A DNA stretch of 52,035 bases from Mycobacterium sp. (GTDB lineage Bacteria; Actinomycetota; Actinomycetes; Mycobacteriales; Mycobacteriaceae), in the NCBI RefSeq assembly GCF_008709575.1, contig NZ_VYIK01000021.1, positions 1-52,035 on the forward strand. The letters run 5' to 3'. Position 1 is the first letter of the stretch. Each line of letters starts with the position of its first letter. Below are positions 1-8,713 of this stretch, piece after piece. The notes beneath the pieces were generated by a model. The model saw only the letters and a program-made list of their open reading frames with translations. It was not told the DNA's origin and searched no databases. Made by a program: the position numbers and the translations under genes.

Positions 1-1
1 G

Positions 2-1096
2 ATCGCTGAGATTCCGCCCGAGCATGGGTTGTCGGCGGTGATTCATGCCGCGGGGGTGCTCGACGACGCGGTGGTGACGTCGTTGACGCCGCAGCGGGTT
101 GACGCGGTGTTGCGGGCCAAGGTGGATGCGGCCTGGAATTTGCATGAGTTGTCTCGCGGGGTGTCGGCGTTTGTGATGTTTTCCTCGATGGCCGCGCTGG
201 TGGGGTCGTCGGGTCAGGCGAACTATGCGGCGGCCAATGCGTTTTTGGATGGGTTGGCCGCGCATCGGCGCGCACACGGGTTGCCGGCGATATCGCTGGG
301 CTGGGGGCTGTGGGAACAGCCCAGCCAGATGACCGGCAGCCTGGAGAGCGTGGACTTCGCCCGGTTCGCCCGAGACGGCATTGTGGCCCTGTCCGCTGAG
401 GAGGCGCTGCGACTGTTCGACACCGCACTGGTGGTCGACGAGCCCTACCTGGTGCCGGCCGCCATCGACACCACGGCGCTGCGCGCCAAGCATGACGCCG
501 GCACCCTACCGCCGATGTTCGTCGACCTGATCAACGCTCCGGCGCGGCGCCGGGTGGAGGACTCGCTGGCTGCCGCCAAGTCGAGATCCGCTCTCGTGCA
601 GCGCCTGGAGAGCCTGGCCGAGGACGAGCAGCACGCCGTGCTGCTGGATTTGGTGCGCTCGCACATCGCCGCCGTGCTGGGCACCACCACAGCCGAGGCC
701 ATCGACCCCGACAAGGCGTTCAGCGAGTTGGGTTTCGACTCGCTGACCGCGGTGGAGATGCGGAACCGGCTCAAAGCCGCCACCGGGCTTCCCCTTTCAC
801 CCACCCTGATCTTCGACTACCCCAATTCTGCGGCGCTGGCCGGTTACTTCCGCACCGAACTCCTCGGTATCTCGACCGAGCAGGCCGAACAGCCGGTCGC
901 CGGCGACGCCGAAATCCAGCGCCTGGTGGCCTCGATTCCGGTCAAGCGCCTGCGCCGGGCCGGAGTGCTGGACCTGTTGTTGCGCCTGGCCGATGAGGCC
1001 GACGGCACCGAGGCTGAGCAAACCCGCGAAAAGGATCTTGCCGAAATGGATCTCGAGGACTTGGTCAATGCGGCCTTGCTCGATGACGACGAATAG
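2..1096 (+). CDS. pks12: Type I polyketide synthase, C-terminal part (KR end, ACP, docking tail); Pks12-like
   Basis: Only the last 364 residues are present; the frame is open to the left edge, so the gene begins outside the window. First comes the C-terminal half of a ketoreductase domain, with the conserved Ser in [13 protein letters not shown] and Tyr in NYAAANAF. An acyl carrier protein follows: the motif [16 protein letters not shown] carries the phosphopantetheine Ser (codon 740-742). An acidic tail ending in [16 protein letters not shown] looks like a docking peptide, as used by modular PKSs that hand chains between subunits. The next gene matches the one that follows pks12 (Rv2048c) in M. 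tuberculosis, which supports pks12, the synthase for mannosyl-beta-1-phosphomycoketide. Another modular PKS cannot be excluded from the C-terminus alone. Confidence 0.82.
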   Translation: MAEIPPEHGLSAVIHAAGVLDDAVVTSLTPQRVDAVLRAKVDAAWNLHELSRGVSAFVMFSSMAALVGSSGQANYAAANAFLDGLAAHRRAHGLPAISLGWGLWEQPSQMTGSLESVDFARFARDGIVALSAEEALRLFDTALVVDEPYLVPAAIDTTALRAKHDAGTLPPMFVDLINAPARRRVEDSLAAAKSRSALVQRLESLAEDEQHAVLLDLVRSHIAAVLGTTTAEAIDPDKAFSELGFDSLTAVEMRNRLKAATGLPLSPTLIFDYPNSAALAGYFRTELLGISTEQAEQPVAGDAEIQRLVASIPVKRLRRAGVLDLLLRLADEADGTEAEQTREKDLAEMDLEDLVNAALLDDDE

Positions 1097-1129
1097 ACCG
1101 ACGACGAATCGACCTGTGCAGGGCGGTCC

Positions 1130-3688
1130 GTGAGAATCGCTGTTACCGGGGCGAGCGGAGTACTCGGCCGCGGCGTTGTCAGCCGGCTGCTCAGCCTGGG
1201 CCACGACGTTGTCGGAGTGGCCCGCCGCCGACCCGACAGTTGGCCTACGGCAGCGGAATTCGTGTCGAGCGACATTCGGGATGCGACTGCGGTCCGGCAG
1301 GCTGTCGACGGCGCCGACGTCGTCGCGCACTGTGCTTGGGCGGTCGAGGGCGGAAGCGAAGCCCAGCAGATCAACATCGACGGAACCGCCAACGTGCTCG
1401 ACGCGATGGCGGAGGCCGGCACTCGGCGCATCGTGTTCACGTCGTCGGCGCACGCCGTGAACCCTGCCGCCCCCGAGGGCCGCGACAAAGCCCGCGTCGA
1501 AGCAATGCTGGCCGCCTCTGGCACGGAGTGGGTGGCCGTCCGTCCGGCGCTGGTCATCGGCCGCAACGTCAACAACCGCGTGCTTCGCCTGCTGGCGGGC
1601 CCGGCGTTGCCCGCCCCGCGCGGATCGAGCGGGCGCGGGCTGCAGGTGGTGCACAGCGACGACGCCGTTCGGCTCCTCATTCGGGCGATCGTCGCAACCG
1701 CCATCGACAGCGGTCCGGTCAATCTGGCTGCCCCGGGCGAGCTTTCGATTCGTCAGCTCGCCGCGGCGATCGGCCGGCCGGTGCTGCCGCGGTGGGCAGC
1801 GGTCGGGTTCGGCGCTCTGCGAGGCCTGCTGGACGCGCCGCCGATGGATACTTCGGGGCTGCGCCGATACTGGGAATTCACCCCGGCGTGGACCGCCGCC
1901 GAATGTGCCGACGACTTCGCGCTGGCGGTGCGGGGCCGGGTGAGTCTGGGCCGCCGGTTGCTGTCGTTGCCGTGGCGGCTGACCACCGTGCAGGACATTC
2001 CGGTGACCGACGCGCCGGCGACCGACGGAACCGTCCCGGTGCCGGCCGGGCCGGAGGGCTGCAACGGGGAGTTCGACACGCCGATCGACCCGCGCTTTCC
2101 GACGTTTTTGGCGACCAATCTGTCCGAGGCGCTGCCGGGACCGTTCTCGCCGTCGTCGGCGTCGGTCGCGGTGCGGGGTCTGCGGGCGGGCGGTGTTGCC
2201 ATCGCCGAGCGGCTCCGGCCGGGTGGGCTGATCCAGCGCGAGATCGCGACCCGGACCGTCGGGGTGTTCGCCCACCGTCTCTACGGCGCGATCACGGCCG
2301 GGCATTTCATGGCCGAAACCGTCCCGTTCGTCAAGCCTGCCACGGTCTTGAGCAGCAGTCAGTTCTTCGGGCCGAGCCTGGCTTCGCTACCGATATTCGG
2401 CGAGCAGCGTCTGCCCGGTGAATCCCGCCGTGCGAAAAAGCTGGTGCGGACGATCCGCAACATCGGCGTGTTCGGCGTCAACCTGGTCGGGCTGAGCGCC
2501 GGCTCGGGTCGGGACACCCGCGACTACATCGCCGACATCGACCGGTTGGAACGCCTGACGAACGATGACCTCACCGAGCTCGACGAGCAGCGGCTGCTGA
2601 GCCTGATCCTGCTGGCCCGCGACCACGTGGTGCACGGGTGGGTGCTGGCCTCGGGATCGTTCATGCTCTCCGCCGCGTTCAGCCTGATCCTGCGGGGCCT
2701 GGGCGGGCGCCAGATTGCGCCACCGGTCGGTCCGGAGCTGGCCAGCGCGCGACCGCTCGGTGCGGTGCACCGGTTGGCGACCGCCGCCCGCCGCGATTCC
2801 ACGGTGGGCCGCCTGCTCGCCGAGCCCGGCGATCACCTGGACGCGCTTGCCGCGCAGGCGCCGGAATTTCATGCCGCAGTGCTGGCCGAGCTGGCGCTGA
2901 TGGGCCACCGCGGGCCGGCCGAAGTCGAGATGTCGTCGACCAGCTACGCCGACAATCCCGAGTTGCTGATCCGAATGGTGGCCAAGTCGTTGCACGTCAC
3001 GGCGCTGCCGGCGGCGCAGCACCGGCCAATCCCGCGGCGTGCCCGGCCCGTTGCGCTGCTCTCCGCGCGACAACTGCGCGACCGCGAAGTCCGCCGCGAC
3101 AGGATGGTGCGCGCCATCTGGGTGCTGCGCAGGCTGCTGCGTGAATACGGACGCCGATTGGCGGAGTCCGGCGTCATCGACGCCAGCTCCGACGTGTTCT
3201 ACCTGTTGGTCGACGAACTCGACGCACTTCCCGCCTGCGCCGCCGACGTCGTGGCTCGCCGCCGTGCCGAACGGTGCAGGCTGGCCACGGTCATCCCGCC
3301 GGCGGTCTTCAGCGGCCGCTGGCAGCCTGTGCGTGCGTCGGCGACGATGCTGACCGCCGGCGAGACGCTGCACGGCCTCGGCGTGTGCGGTGGCCTGGCC
3401 CGCGGGCGGGTCCGGGTGGTGCAGCCTGAGACCATCGAGGATCTCGAGCCCGGGGAGATCCTGGTGGCCGAGGTCACCGACGTCGGCTACACCGTCGCGT
3501 TCTCCTATGCAGCAGCGGTGGTCACCGAGCTCGGCGGCCCGATGTCGCATGCCGCGGTGGTGGCCCGCGAGTTCGGGGTTCCCTGCGTGGTGGACGCGCA
3601 CGGGGCCACCCGGCGTCTCCCGCCGGGTGCGCTGGTGGAGGTGGACGGCGGCACCGGGGAGATCCGCGTGCTCGCGGACCGACCGTGA
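1130..3688 (+). CDS. SDR epimerase fused to PEP-utilising swivel domain (Rv2047c-like)
   Basis: A GTG-started 852-residue protein 33 bases behind the PKS gene, so probably co-transcribed with it. Residues 1-280 are an extended SDR/NAD-dependent epimerase: the Rossmann motif TGASGVLGRG is at the N-terminus. Residues 330-760 are a mostly helical region. Residues 760-850 are a PEP-utilising mobile domain with the phosphocarrier His in GGPMSHAAVVAREFG (His807). No ATP-grasp domain is visible, although one normally accompanies this His domain in pyruvate-phosphate dikinase or rifampin phosphotransferase. Length and order match Rv2047c, which lies next to pks12 in M. tuberculosis. The reaction is unknown; the position suggests work on the PKS product, but that is inference. 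Confidence 0.88.
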   Translation: MRIAVTGASGVLGRGVVSRLLSLGHDVVGVARRRPDSWPTAAEFVSSDIRDATAVRQAVDGADVVAHCAWAVEGGSEAQQINIDGTANVLDAMAEAGTRRIVFTSSAHAVNPAAPEGRDKARVEAMLAASGTEWVAVRPALVIGRNVNNRVLRLLAGPALPAPRGSSGRGLQVVHSDDAVRLLIRAIVATAIDSGPVNLAAPGELSIRQLAAAIGRPVLPRWAAVGFGALRGLLDAPPMDTSGLRRYWEFTPAWTAAECADDFALAVRGRVSLGRRLLSLPWRLTTVQDIPVTDAPATDGTVPVPAGPEGCNGEFDTPIDPRFPTFLATNLSEALPGPFSPSSASVAVRGLRAGGVAIAERLRPGGLIQREIATRTVGVFAHRLYGAITAGHFMAETVPFVKPATVLSSSQFFGPSLASLPIFGEQRLPGESRRAKKLVRTIRNIGVFGVNLVGLSAGSGRDTRDYIADIDRLERLTNDDLTELDEQRLLSLILLARDHVVHGWVLASGSFMLSAAFSLILRGLGGRQIAPPVGPELASARPLGAVHRLATAARRDSTVGRLLAEPGDHLDALAAQAPEFHAAVLAELALMGHRGPAEVEMSSTSYADNPELLIRMVAKSLHVTALPAAQHRPIPRRARPVALLSARQLRDREVRRDRMVRAIWVLRRLLREYGRRLAESGVIDASSDVFYLLVDELDALPACAADVVARRRAERCRLATVIPPAVFSGRWQPVRASATMLTAGETLHGLGVCGGLARGRVRVVQPETIEDLEPGEILVAEVTDVGYTVAFSYAAAVVTELGGPMSHAAVVAREFGVPCVVDAHGATRRLPPGALVEVDGGTGEIRVLADRP

Positions 3689-5131
3689 CTAAAACGGCGG
3701 CGGCTCGTCGGCGGGTGGTGCCGGACCGCAGCCGGGGGCATCGACGGTGAGCGTTCGGGCCTGACGGTTTCGCCGGCGTTGGTCGGCGATGTAGGTAGCG
3801 CGGTTCTGGGCGCGGGTGCGGCGCCGCCTGGGCATCATCACAGCGCGCTCAGCGCACCGCCGGGTGGGTGTCGGCGTGGACGGGGCCAGGTCCCCGGTCG
3901 GGGCGCACAGGTCGGGGAACAGCAGCGCGCTGCCTGGGGTGGTGACGTAGGTCTGCCCGGCCGGTGACGTCCAGATCACGGTGCCGTCGGGCAGCTGTTC
4001 GTCCGACCAGCCCCAGAAAGTCTTGATCAAATGGTGCTGGCGACAAACGCATTTCAAGTTCGACGCGTGTGTCGGGCCACCGTCGCGATAGGGGATCGAA
4101 TGGTCCAGATCGCACTCCAGGGCCGGTCGGTCACAGCCCGGAAACCGGCACGTCAGATCCTGGCAGCGGACGAAGTCGGCCAACTCTCGCGAGGGCGAAT
4201 AACCCGGCTCGGCCGGCGCATCGGCCGGATGAACCAGAGGCCGACAGCGCGCTGAGCGGGCCAAGTCGGCCAGCAGGTCTGCCGCAATGAGCTCCCCGCT
4301 GCCGAGTATCACGCCCGGCGCGGGATCGGCGCTCTCGAGGCTGGCCCGGGTGGCGACGACATGTATCATCACGGGTCCCGGCGCCGGAGCGGTGCCCGCG
4401 GGGCAGTCCGCTTGCCCGCAGCGGCACGGCAATCGGTCGGCCCCGGCCGCCAATATCCCCAGGGCGTCGGCGCGGCGCTGCTTGCGGGTGCGCGGATCAT
4501 CGGCGCACACCGTGTCGGCCAGGACATTCAACCGCGCATCGACTACGTGGGCGTCGGTGCTGATCAGCCTGCCGAATACCTCGGCTAAGCCGTTGCCGCC
4601 GTCCCAGATCGAGAATTCCCGGTCGGCCTGCTTTTCGTGCCTGCGGCGCACCGCGTCGCGATCGGCGCGGGCCACCACCCGGTCGATGTAGCCGGCCAGC
4701 CGCCCTCGCGTCATCGACGGCCACCGCGCGACCCGCACAGCCAGTTCGGCATCCACGCCGGCCAGCACCTGCGGGTCGGTGAGCAAGTCGGTGCGGTAGA
4801 CGATCGTCTGAAACGTCGAATAGCTGATATCGCCGGCCACCAGCAGCGCACCCACCTGTGGCAGCCGCATCCGCAGAGCGCGCGAATAGTCCAGGTAACT
4901 CGACGCCAGCGCCGTGCTGATGCGCAACGCCGCAGACACTTCGGCAACCACCGCATCGTGGGTGTCGGTCGCCCAGCTCTCGCGCTCCCCGACCTCGCGC
5001 AACCGCAGCAGATCCAGCTCACCGACGGCCACCAACCGCTCGCCGGCCGCCCGGTTCTCCGCCCGCGACGCCGCGCACAGCCGATCCACCGCAGCGGCTG
5101 CGGCGGACGACGGCCTACCGGATTCGAACAT
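3689..5131 (-). CDS. HNH endonuclease of the 13E12 repeat family
   Basis: A 480-residue protein starting MFESGRPSSAAAAAVDRLCA. The N-terminal DUF222-type helical region is followed by a C-terminal HNH motif: DLDHSIPYRDGG, then an Asn (HASNLKC) and CRQHHLIKTFWGW. These proteins are the multicopy 13E12/REP13E12 family of mycobacteria, a mobile, often phage-associated class whose in vivo role is poorly known. The stop codon abuts the stop of the preceding gene, so the two converge with no spacer. In M. tuberculosis the small lipoprotein gene lppI sits here as I recall, so this copy looks like a lineage-specific insertion. The motif is intact and the frame unbroken. Confidence 0.85.
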   Translation of the reverse strand: MFESGRPSSAAAAAVDRLCAASRAENRAAGERLVAVGELDLLRLREVGERESWATDTHDAVVAEVSAALRISTALASSYLDYSRALRMRLPQVGALLVAGDISYSTFQTIVYRTDLLTDPQVLAGVDAELAVRVARWPSMTRGRLAGYIDRVVARADRDAVRRRHEKQADREFSIWDGGNGLAEVFGRLISTDAHVVDARLNVLADTVCADDPRTRKQRRADALGILAAGADRLPCRCGQADCPAGTAPAPGPVMIHVVATRASLESADPAPGVILGSGELIAADLLADLARSARCRPLVHPADAPAEPGYSPSRELADFVRCQDLTCRFPGCDRPALECDLDHSIPYRDGGPTHASNLKCVCRQHHLIKTFWGWSDEQLPDGTVIWTSPAGQTYVTTPGSALLFPDLCAPTGDLAPSTPTPTRRCAERAVMMPRRRRTRAQNRATYIADQRRRNRQARTLTVDAPGCGPAPPADEPPPF

Positions 5132-5200
5132 ACATTCGATTATGCCACGGCCCGCCGACACTGTCACGGGTGCCGGGTGCAGGTTCGCTACGGTCGGGAT

Positions 5201-6706
5201 ATGCATCGGCACCCCGTCCGCGTGGAGCTTGCCACCGGCACCGTCGAAGGTTTCGCCCGCGACGGTGTCCGGCGCTGGCGATCCATTCCCTACGCCCGCC
5301 CGCCGGTGGGGCCGCTGCGGTGGCGGGCACCACAGCCGGCCGAGCCGTGGTCGGGCGTGCGCTACTGCCACCGCTTCACCAACTGCGCTCCGCAGGAGCG
5401 CCGCTACACGATGATCGGCCTCGGCAAGTACCAGCCGATGGGCGAGGATTGCCTGACCCTCAACGTCGTGGCACCCGAGACCACCGACGACCGACCGCTG
5501 CCGGTCATGGTCTTCGTGCACGGCGGCGGTTACATCCTGGGCAGTTCGGCCACCCCGTTGTACGACGGCGCCGCGCTGGCCCGGCGCGGGTGCGTCTATG
5601 TGTCGGTCAACTACCGGCTCGGCGTGCTCGGATGCCTGGACCTGTCGTCGCTGTCGACTCCCGATATCACGGTGGACAGCAACCTTTTCCTGCGCGACCT
5701 GGTGCTGGCGTTGCGCTGGGTGCGCGACAACATCGCAGCCTTCGGCGGCGACCCCGACAACGTCACGCTGTTCGGGGAGAGCGCGGGCGCACACGCGGTT
5801 GCCACGATGCTGGCGGTGCCCGCCGCCGGGGGCTTGTTCACGCGGGCGATCGCCGAAAGCCCGGCCACCGGGATGGTGCGGTCCCGCGCGGCCGCGGCCG
5901 AGTTCGCCGCCCGGTTCGCCCGGCTGCTCGGTGTGCGTGGGCAAGACGCCGCCCACACCCTGATGCAGGCATCCGTCGCCGAACTGCTGGCCGCACAACG
6001 CCGGCTGATCGACGAGGGCGTGCGCAACATGCTGGGCGCCTTCCCGATCGGTCCGGTTTTCGGTGACGACTGTCTGCCGCTGGATCCGGTCGAGGCGATG
6101 CGTCGCGGAGACACGCACCGGGTCCCGCTCATCGTGGGCACCAACGCCGACGAGGGGCGGCTGTTCACCCGGTTCCTGCGCATGCTGCCGACGACCGAGC
6201 AGACGATCGAAGATCTGCTCGCAAAGACCGAGCCCGCCCGGCGAGACCGGATAACCGCCGCCTACCCCGGCTATCCCCGGCGGTCGGCCTGCATCCGGCT
6301 CGGCGGCGATTTCGCCTTCGGCGCAGCGGCCTGGCAGATCGCCGAGGCCCACGGCCGGCACGCGCCGGCTTATCTGTATCGGTACGACTACGCCCCGCGC
6401 GTGTTGCACTGGTCCGGCCTGGGCGCCACCCACGGCACCGAACTGCTCGCGGTCTTCGACGTCTACCGCACCACCTTCGGCGCGTTGCTGGGGGCAGCGG
6501 CCGACCGGCGGGATGCGCTGCGCGTCAGCGACGAAATACAAGGGCGCTGGCTGTCTTTCAGCCGCACTGGGGTGCCCGGACCGGGCTGGCCGGCCTACCC
6601 GGGCAGCGACCGCGCCGTCATGGTTTTCGACCGCAAGCCGCGAATCGAATTCGACCCGCACCCCGAGCGGCGCCTGGCCTGGGAGGGCTTTTCGCTCGCA
6701 CGCTAG
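5201..6706 (+). CDS. lipT: Type B carboxylesterase LipT
   Basis: A 501-residue alpha/beta-hydrolase of the carboxylesterase type B family. Visible: the oxyanion-hole motif HGGGYILGSS, nucleophile elbow GESAGAHAV (Ser194), acid residue Glu318 in GTNADEGRLF and catalytic His411 in GATHGTELLAVF. Length is close to M. tuberculosis LipT (Rv2045c, about 511 aa). The frame stays open far upstream, but the chosen ATG begins MHRHPVRVELATGTVEG, where family similarity starts. It is divergent from the HNH gene and is followed after 15 bases by the kinase-fusion gene, so the two probably form an operon. Likely hydrolyses ester lipids; the natural substrate is unknown. Confidence 0.9.
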   Translation: MHRHPVRVELATGTVEGFARDGVRRWRSIPYARPPVGPLRWRAPQPAEPWSGVRYCHRFTNCAPQERRYTMIGLGKYQPMGEDCLTLNVVAPETTDDRPLPVMVFVHGGGYILGSSATPLYDGAALARRGCVYVSVNYRLGVLGCLDLSSLSTPDITVDSNLFLRDLVLALRWVRDNIAAFGGDPDNVTLFGESAGAHAVATMLAVPAAGGLFTRAIAESPATGMVRSRAAAAEFAARFARLLGVRGQDAAHTLMQASVAELLAAQRRLIDEGVRNMLGAFPIGPVFGDDCLPLDPVEAMRRGDTHRVPLIVGTNADEGRLFTRFLRMLPTTEQTIEDLLAKTEPARRDRITAAYPGYPRRSACIRLGGDFAFGAAAWQIAEAHGRHAPAYLYRYDYAPRVLHWSGLGATHGTELLAVFDVYRTTFGALLGAAADRRDALRVSDEIQGRWLSFSRTGVPGPGWPAYPGSDRAVMVFDRKPRIEFDPHPERRLAWEGFSLAR

Positions 6707-6721
6707 ACACTGGGAGATGCC

Positions 6722-8710
6722 ATGCAGTCACACCTCGACCACGTCATCCAACAACCGGCCGACCTCACCGCCGACTGGCTGACCGCGGTGCTGGGCAAAC
6801 GAGCCGTCACGGACTTCACGGTCGAGCGCATCGGCACCGGGCAGATGAGCGAGTGTTTCCGGCTTGGACTGACCTATGCCGACGGCGACCGCGCCGCGGG
6901 CCCGGAGTCGGTGGTGCTGAAGGTCGCGGCCACCGACCCGCTCAGCAGGCGAACCGGCGTGGAATTGGGGCTTTACGAAAGGGAAGTCCGCTTCTACCGC
7001 GAGATCGCGCCGCGGCTGACCGGGCCGGTTGCCCCCTGCTACCACGCCGCCTTCGACCCCGCGGCCGGTGTCTTCGACGTCTTGCTCGGCGATGCGAATC
7101 CGGCAGTCGTCGGCGACGAGATCCGGGGCGCCACCGAAGCGCAAGCCCGGCTTGCCGTCACCGAATTGGCCCGTCTGCAAGGTCCGTTGCTCGGCGACGC
7201 CGCGCTCGCCGACGCGCCGTGGCTCAACCGCGACTCGCCGATCAACCAGACGCTGATCGGCGGGCTTTACGCCGGGTTCCTGGACCGCTACCGCGACCAG
7301 ATCACCCCGGAGCATCAGCGGGTGTGCGAGCGGCTGGTCGGCGCGTTCGACGCCTATCAGGCGGTACAAGGCCCCTGCGGGCTGGTACACGGCGACTACC
7401 GATTGGACAACATGCTGTTCGGCACCGCCGGCGCCGACCGCCCACTGACGGTGGTCGATTGGCAGACCGTCACGTGGGGCCCGGCGATGACCGATCTGGC
7501 CTATTTCCTCGGCGGCGCGCTGGCGGTGGCAGACCGGCGCGTCCACTACGACGAGCTGCTGAAGGCCTACCACGCCGCACTCGGTCCCGACGCGCCGATC
7601 GGCCTGGCCGAGGTCCGCGACGGTGTGCGCCGGCAGAGCTTCTTCGGGGTGATGATGGCGATCGTGTCGTCGATGCTGGTGGAGCGCACCGAGCGGGGCG
7701 ACCTGATGTTCATGACTTTGCTGCAACGGCACTGCGAGCATGTGCTCGACACCGATGCGCTGGCGCTGCTGCCGGCGGCGGTGCCGGTGGTGCCGCTGTG
7801 CCCGGCGCCCGACGACGAATCCGCACACAGCCCGACCGACGAGCCGCTCTGGAACGAAAGCTGGTATGCCGATTTCGTCGATGTAGGGCAAGGATTCGGC
7901 GGTTGGCTACGGCTCGGCCTGGTACCCAACCAGCACACCGCGTGGCTGCACGCACTGCTGTGCGGGCCGCGGCTGCCCACCGTGGCCGTCGTCGACTTCG
8001 AGGTACCGCTGCCCGCCGACCCGTGGGCCGTGCGCACCGGCACCGTCGAGTTGCACCACCGGGTAGACGATCCGCTGCGCAGCTATCGGATTGCGCTGCA
8101 AGGTCACGGGCAGTCTTTCACCGATCCGGCGGCCCTGCTGCGCGGCGAGTCGGGCGTGCCGGTCGAGGTGACCATGGATCTGCAGTGGATCACCGACGGC
8201 ACGCCCTACCGGTACCGGCTGACCACGCGCTACGAGATTCCCTGCACGGTGTCGGGCAGCATCACCGTCGACGGCACCCCATATCGGGTCGAATCAGTTC
8301 CGGGACAACGCGACCACTCCTGGGGGGTGCGCGACTGGTGGAGCATGAACTGGCTGTGGAGCGCGCTGCACCTCGACGACGGGACCCACCTGCACGCCGT
8401 GGACCTGCGCATTCCCGGTGCCGCACCCATCGCGGTCGGCTACGTGCAAGACCGCGGCGGCGCAGTCACCGAAGTGCACACCATCGCCGCTCGGGAAACC
8501 TTCGGCGCCAATGGTCTACCCCAGGAAGCGACGTTGACGCTCGACGAGATCAGCATGACCGTCGACGTGCAAGGTCACGCGCCGCTACGGTTGGTCGCCC
8601 CCGACGGGCGGGTGAGCGACTTTCCCCGGGTGTGGGCCGTGGTCACCACCGCCGACGGCCGCAGTGGCGTGGGCTGGCTGGAGTGGAACCGCAACCGCGA
8701 ACAGTGCTGA
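6722..8710 (+). CDS. Aminoglycoside-phosphotransferase-like kinase fused to lipocalin-like domain
   Basis: A 662-residue two-domain protein. Residues 1-350 form an APH/choline-kinase-type fold: the Brenner motif HGDYRLDN gives catalytic Asp225 and metal-ligand Asn230, and VVDWQTVTWG gives the second metal Asp246. Residues about 380-662 are rich in beta strands and Trp (WNESWYADFVDVGQGFGGW, then RDHSWGVRDWWSMNWLW), resembling the lipocalin/AttH-like DUF7064-DUF7065 proteins that act on hydrophobic molecules. The substrate is probably a lipid or steroid hydroxyl rather than an aminoglycoside; this is inference. It lies 15 bases after lipT and converges with a fadD pseudogene, which fits a small lipid-handling operon. 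Confidence 0.8.
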   Translation: MQSHLDHVIQQPADLTADWLTAVLGKRAVTDFTVERIGTGQMSECFRLGLTYADGDRAAGPESVVLKVAATDPLSRRTGVELGLYEREVRFYREIAPRLTGPVAPCYHAAFDPAAGVFDVLLGDANPAVVGDEIRGATEAQARLAVTELARLQGPLLGDAALADAPWLNRDSPINQTLIGGLYAGFLDRYRDQITPEHQRVCERLVGAFDAYQAVQGPCGLVHGDYRLDNMLFGTAGADRPLTVVDWQTVTWGPAMTDLAYFLGGALAVADRRVHYDELLKAYHAALGPDAPIGLAEVRDGVRRQSFFGVMMAIVSSMLVERTERGDLMFMTLLQRHCEHVLDTDALALLPAAVPVVPLCPAPDDESAHSPTDEPLWNESWYADFVDVGQGFGGWLRLGLVPNQHTAWLHALLCGPRLPTVAVVDFEVPLPADPWAVRTGTVELHHRVDDPLRSYRIALQGHGQSFTDPAALLRGESGVPVEVTMDLQWITDGTPYRYRLTTRYEIPCTVSGSITVDGTPYRVESVPGQRDHSWGVRDWWSMNWLWSALHLDDGTHLHAVDLRIPGAAPIAVGYVQDRGGAVTEVHTIAARETFGANGLPQEATLTLDEISMTVDVQGHAPLRLVAPDGRVSDFPRVWAVVTTADGRSGVGWLEWNRNREQC

Positions 8711-8713
8711 GGG

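Noticed and set aside
3689..6661. A 990-codon leftward open frame spanning the HNH gene and antisense of lipT
   Set aside because: Only the part up to 5131 is HNH-like. The upstream half is the mirror of lipT, whose catalytic motifs are all on the other strand.
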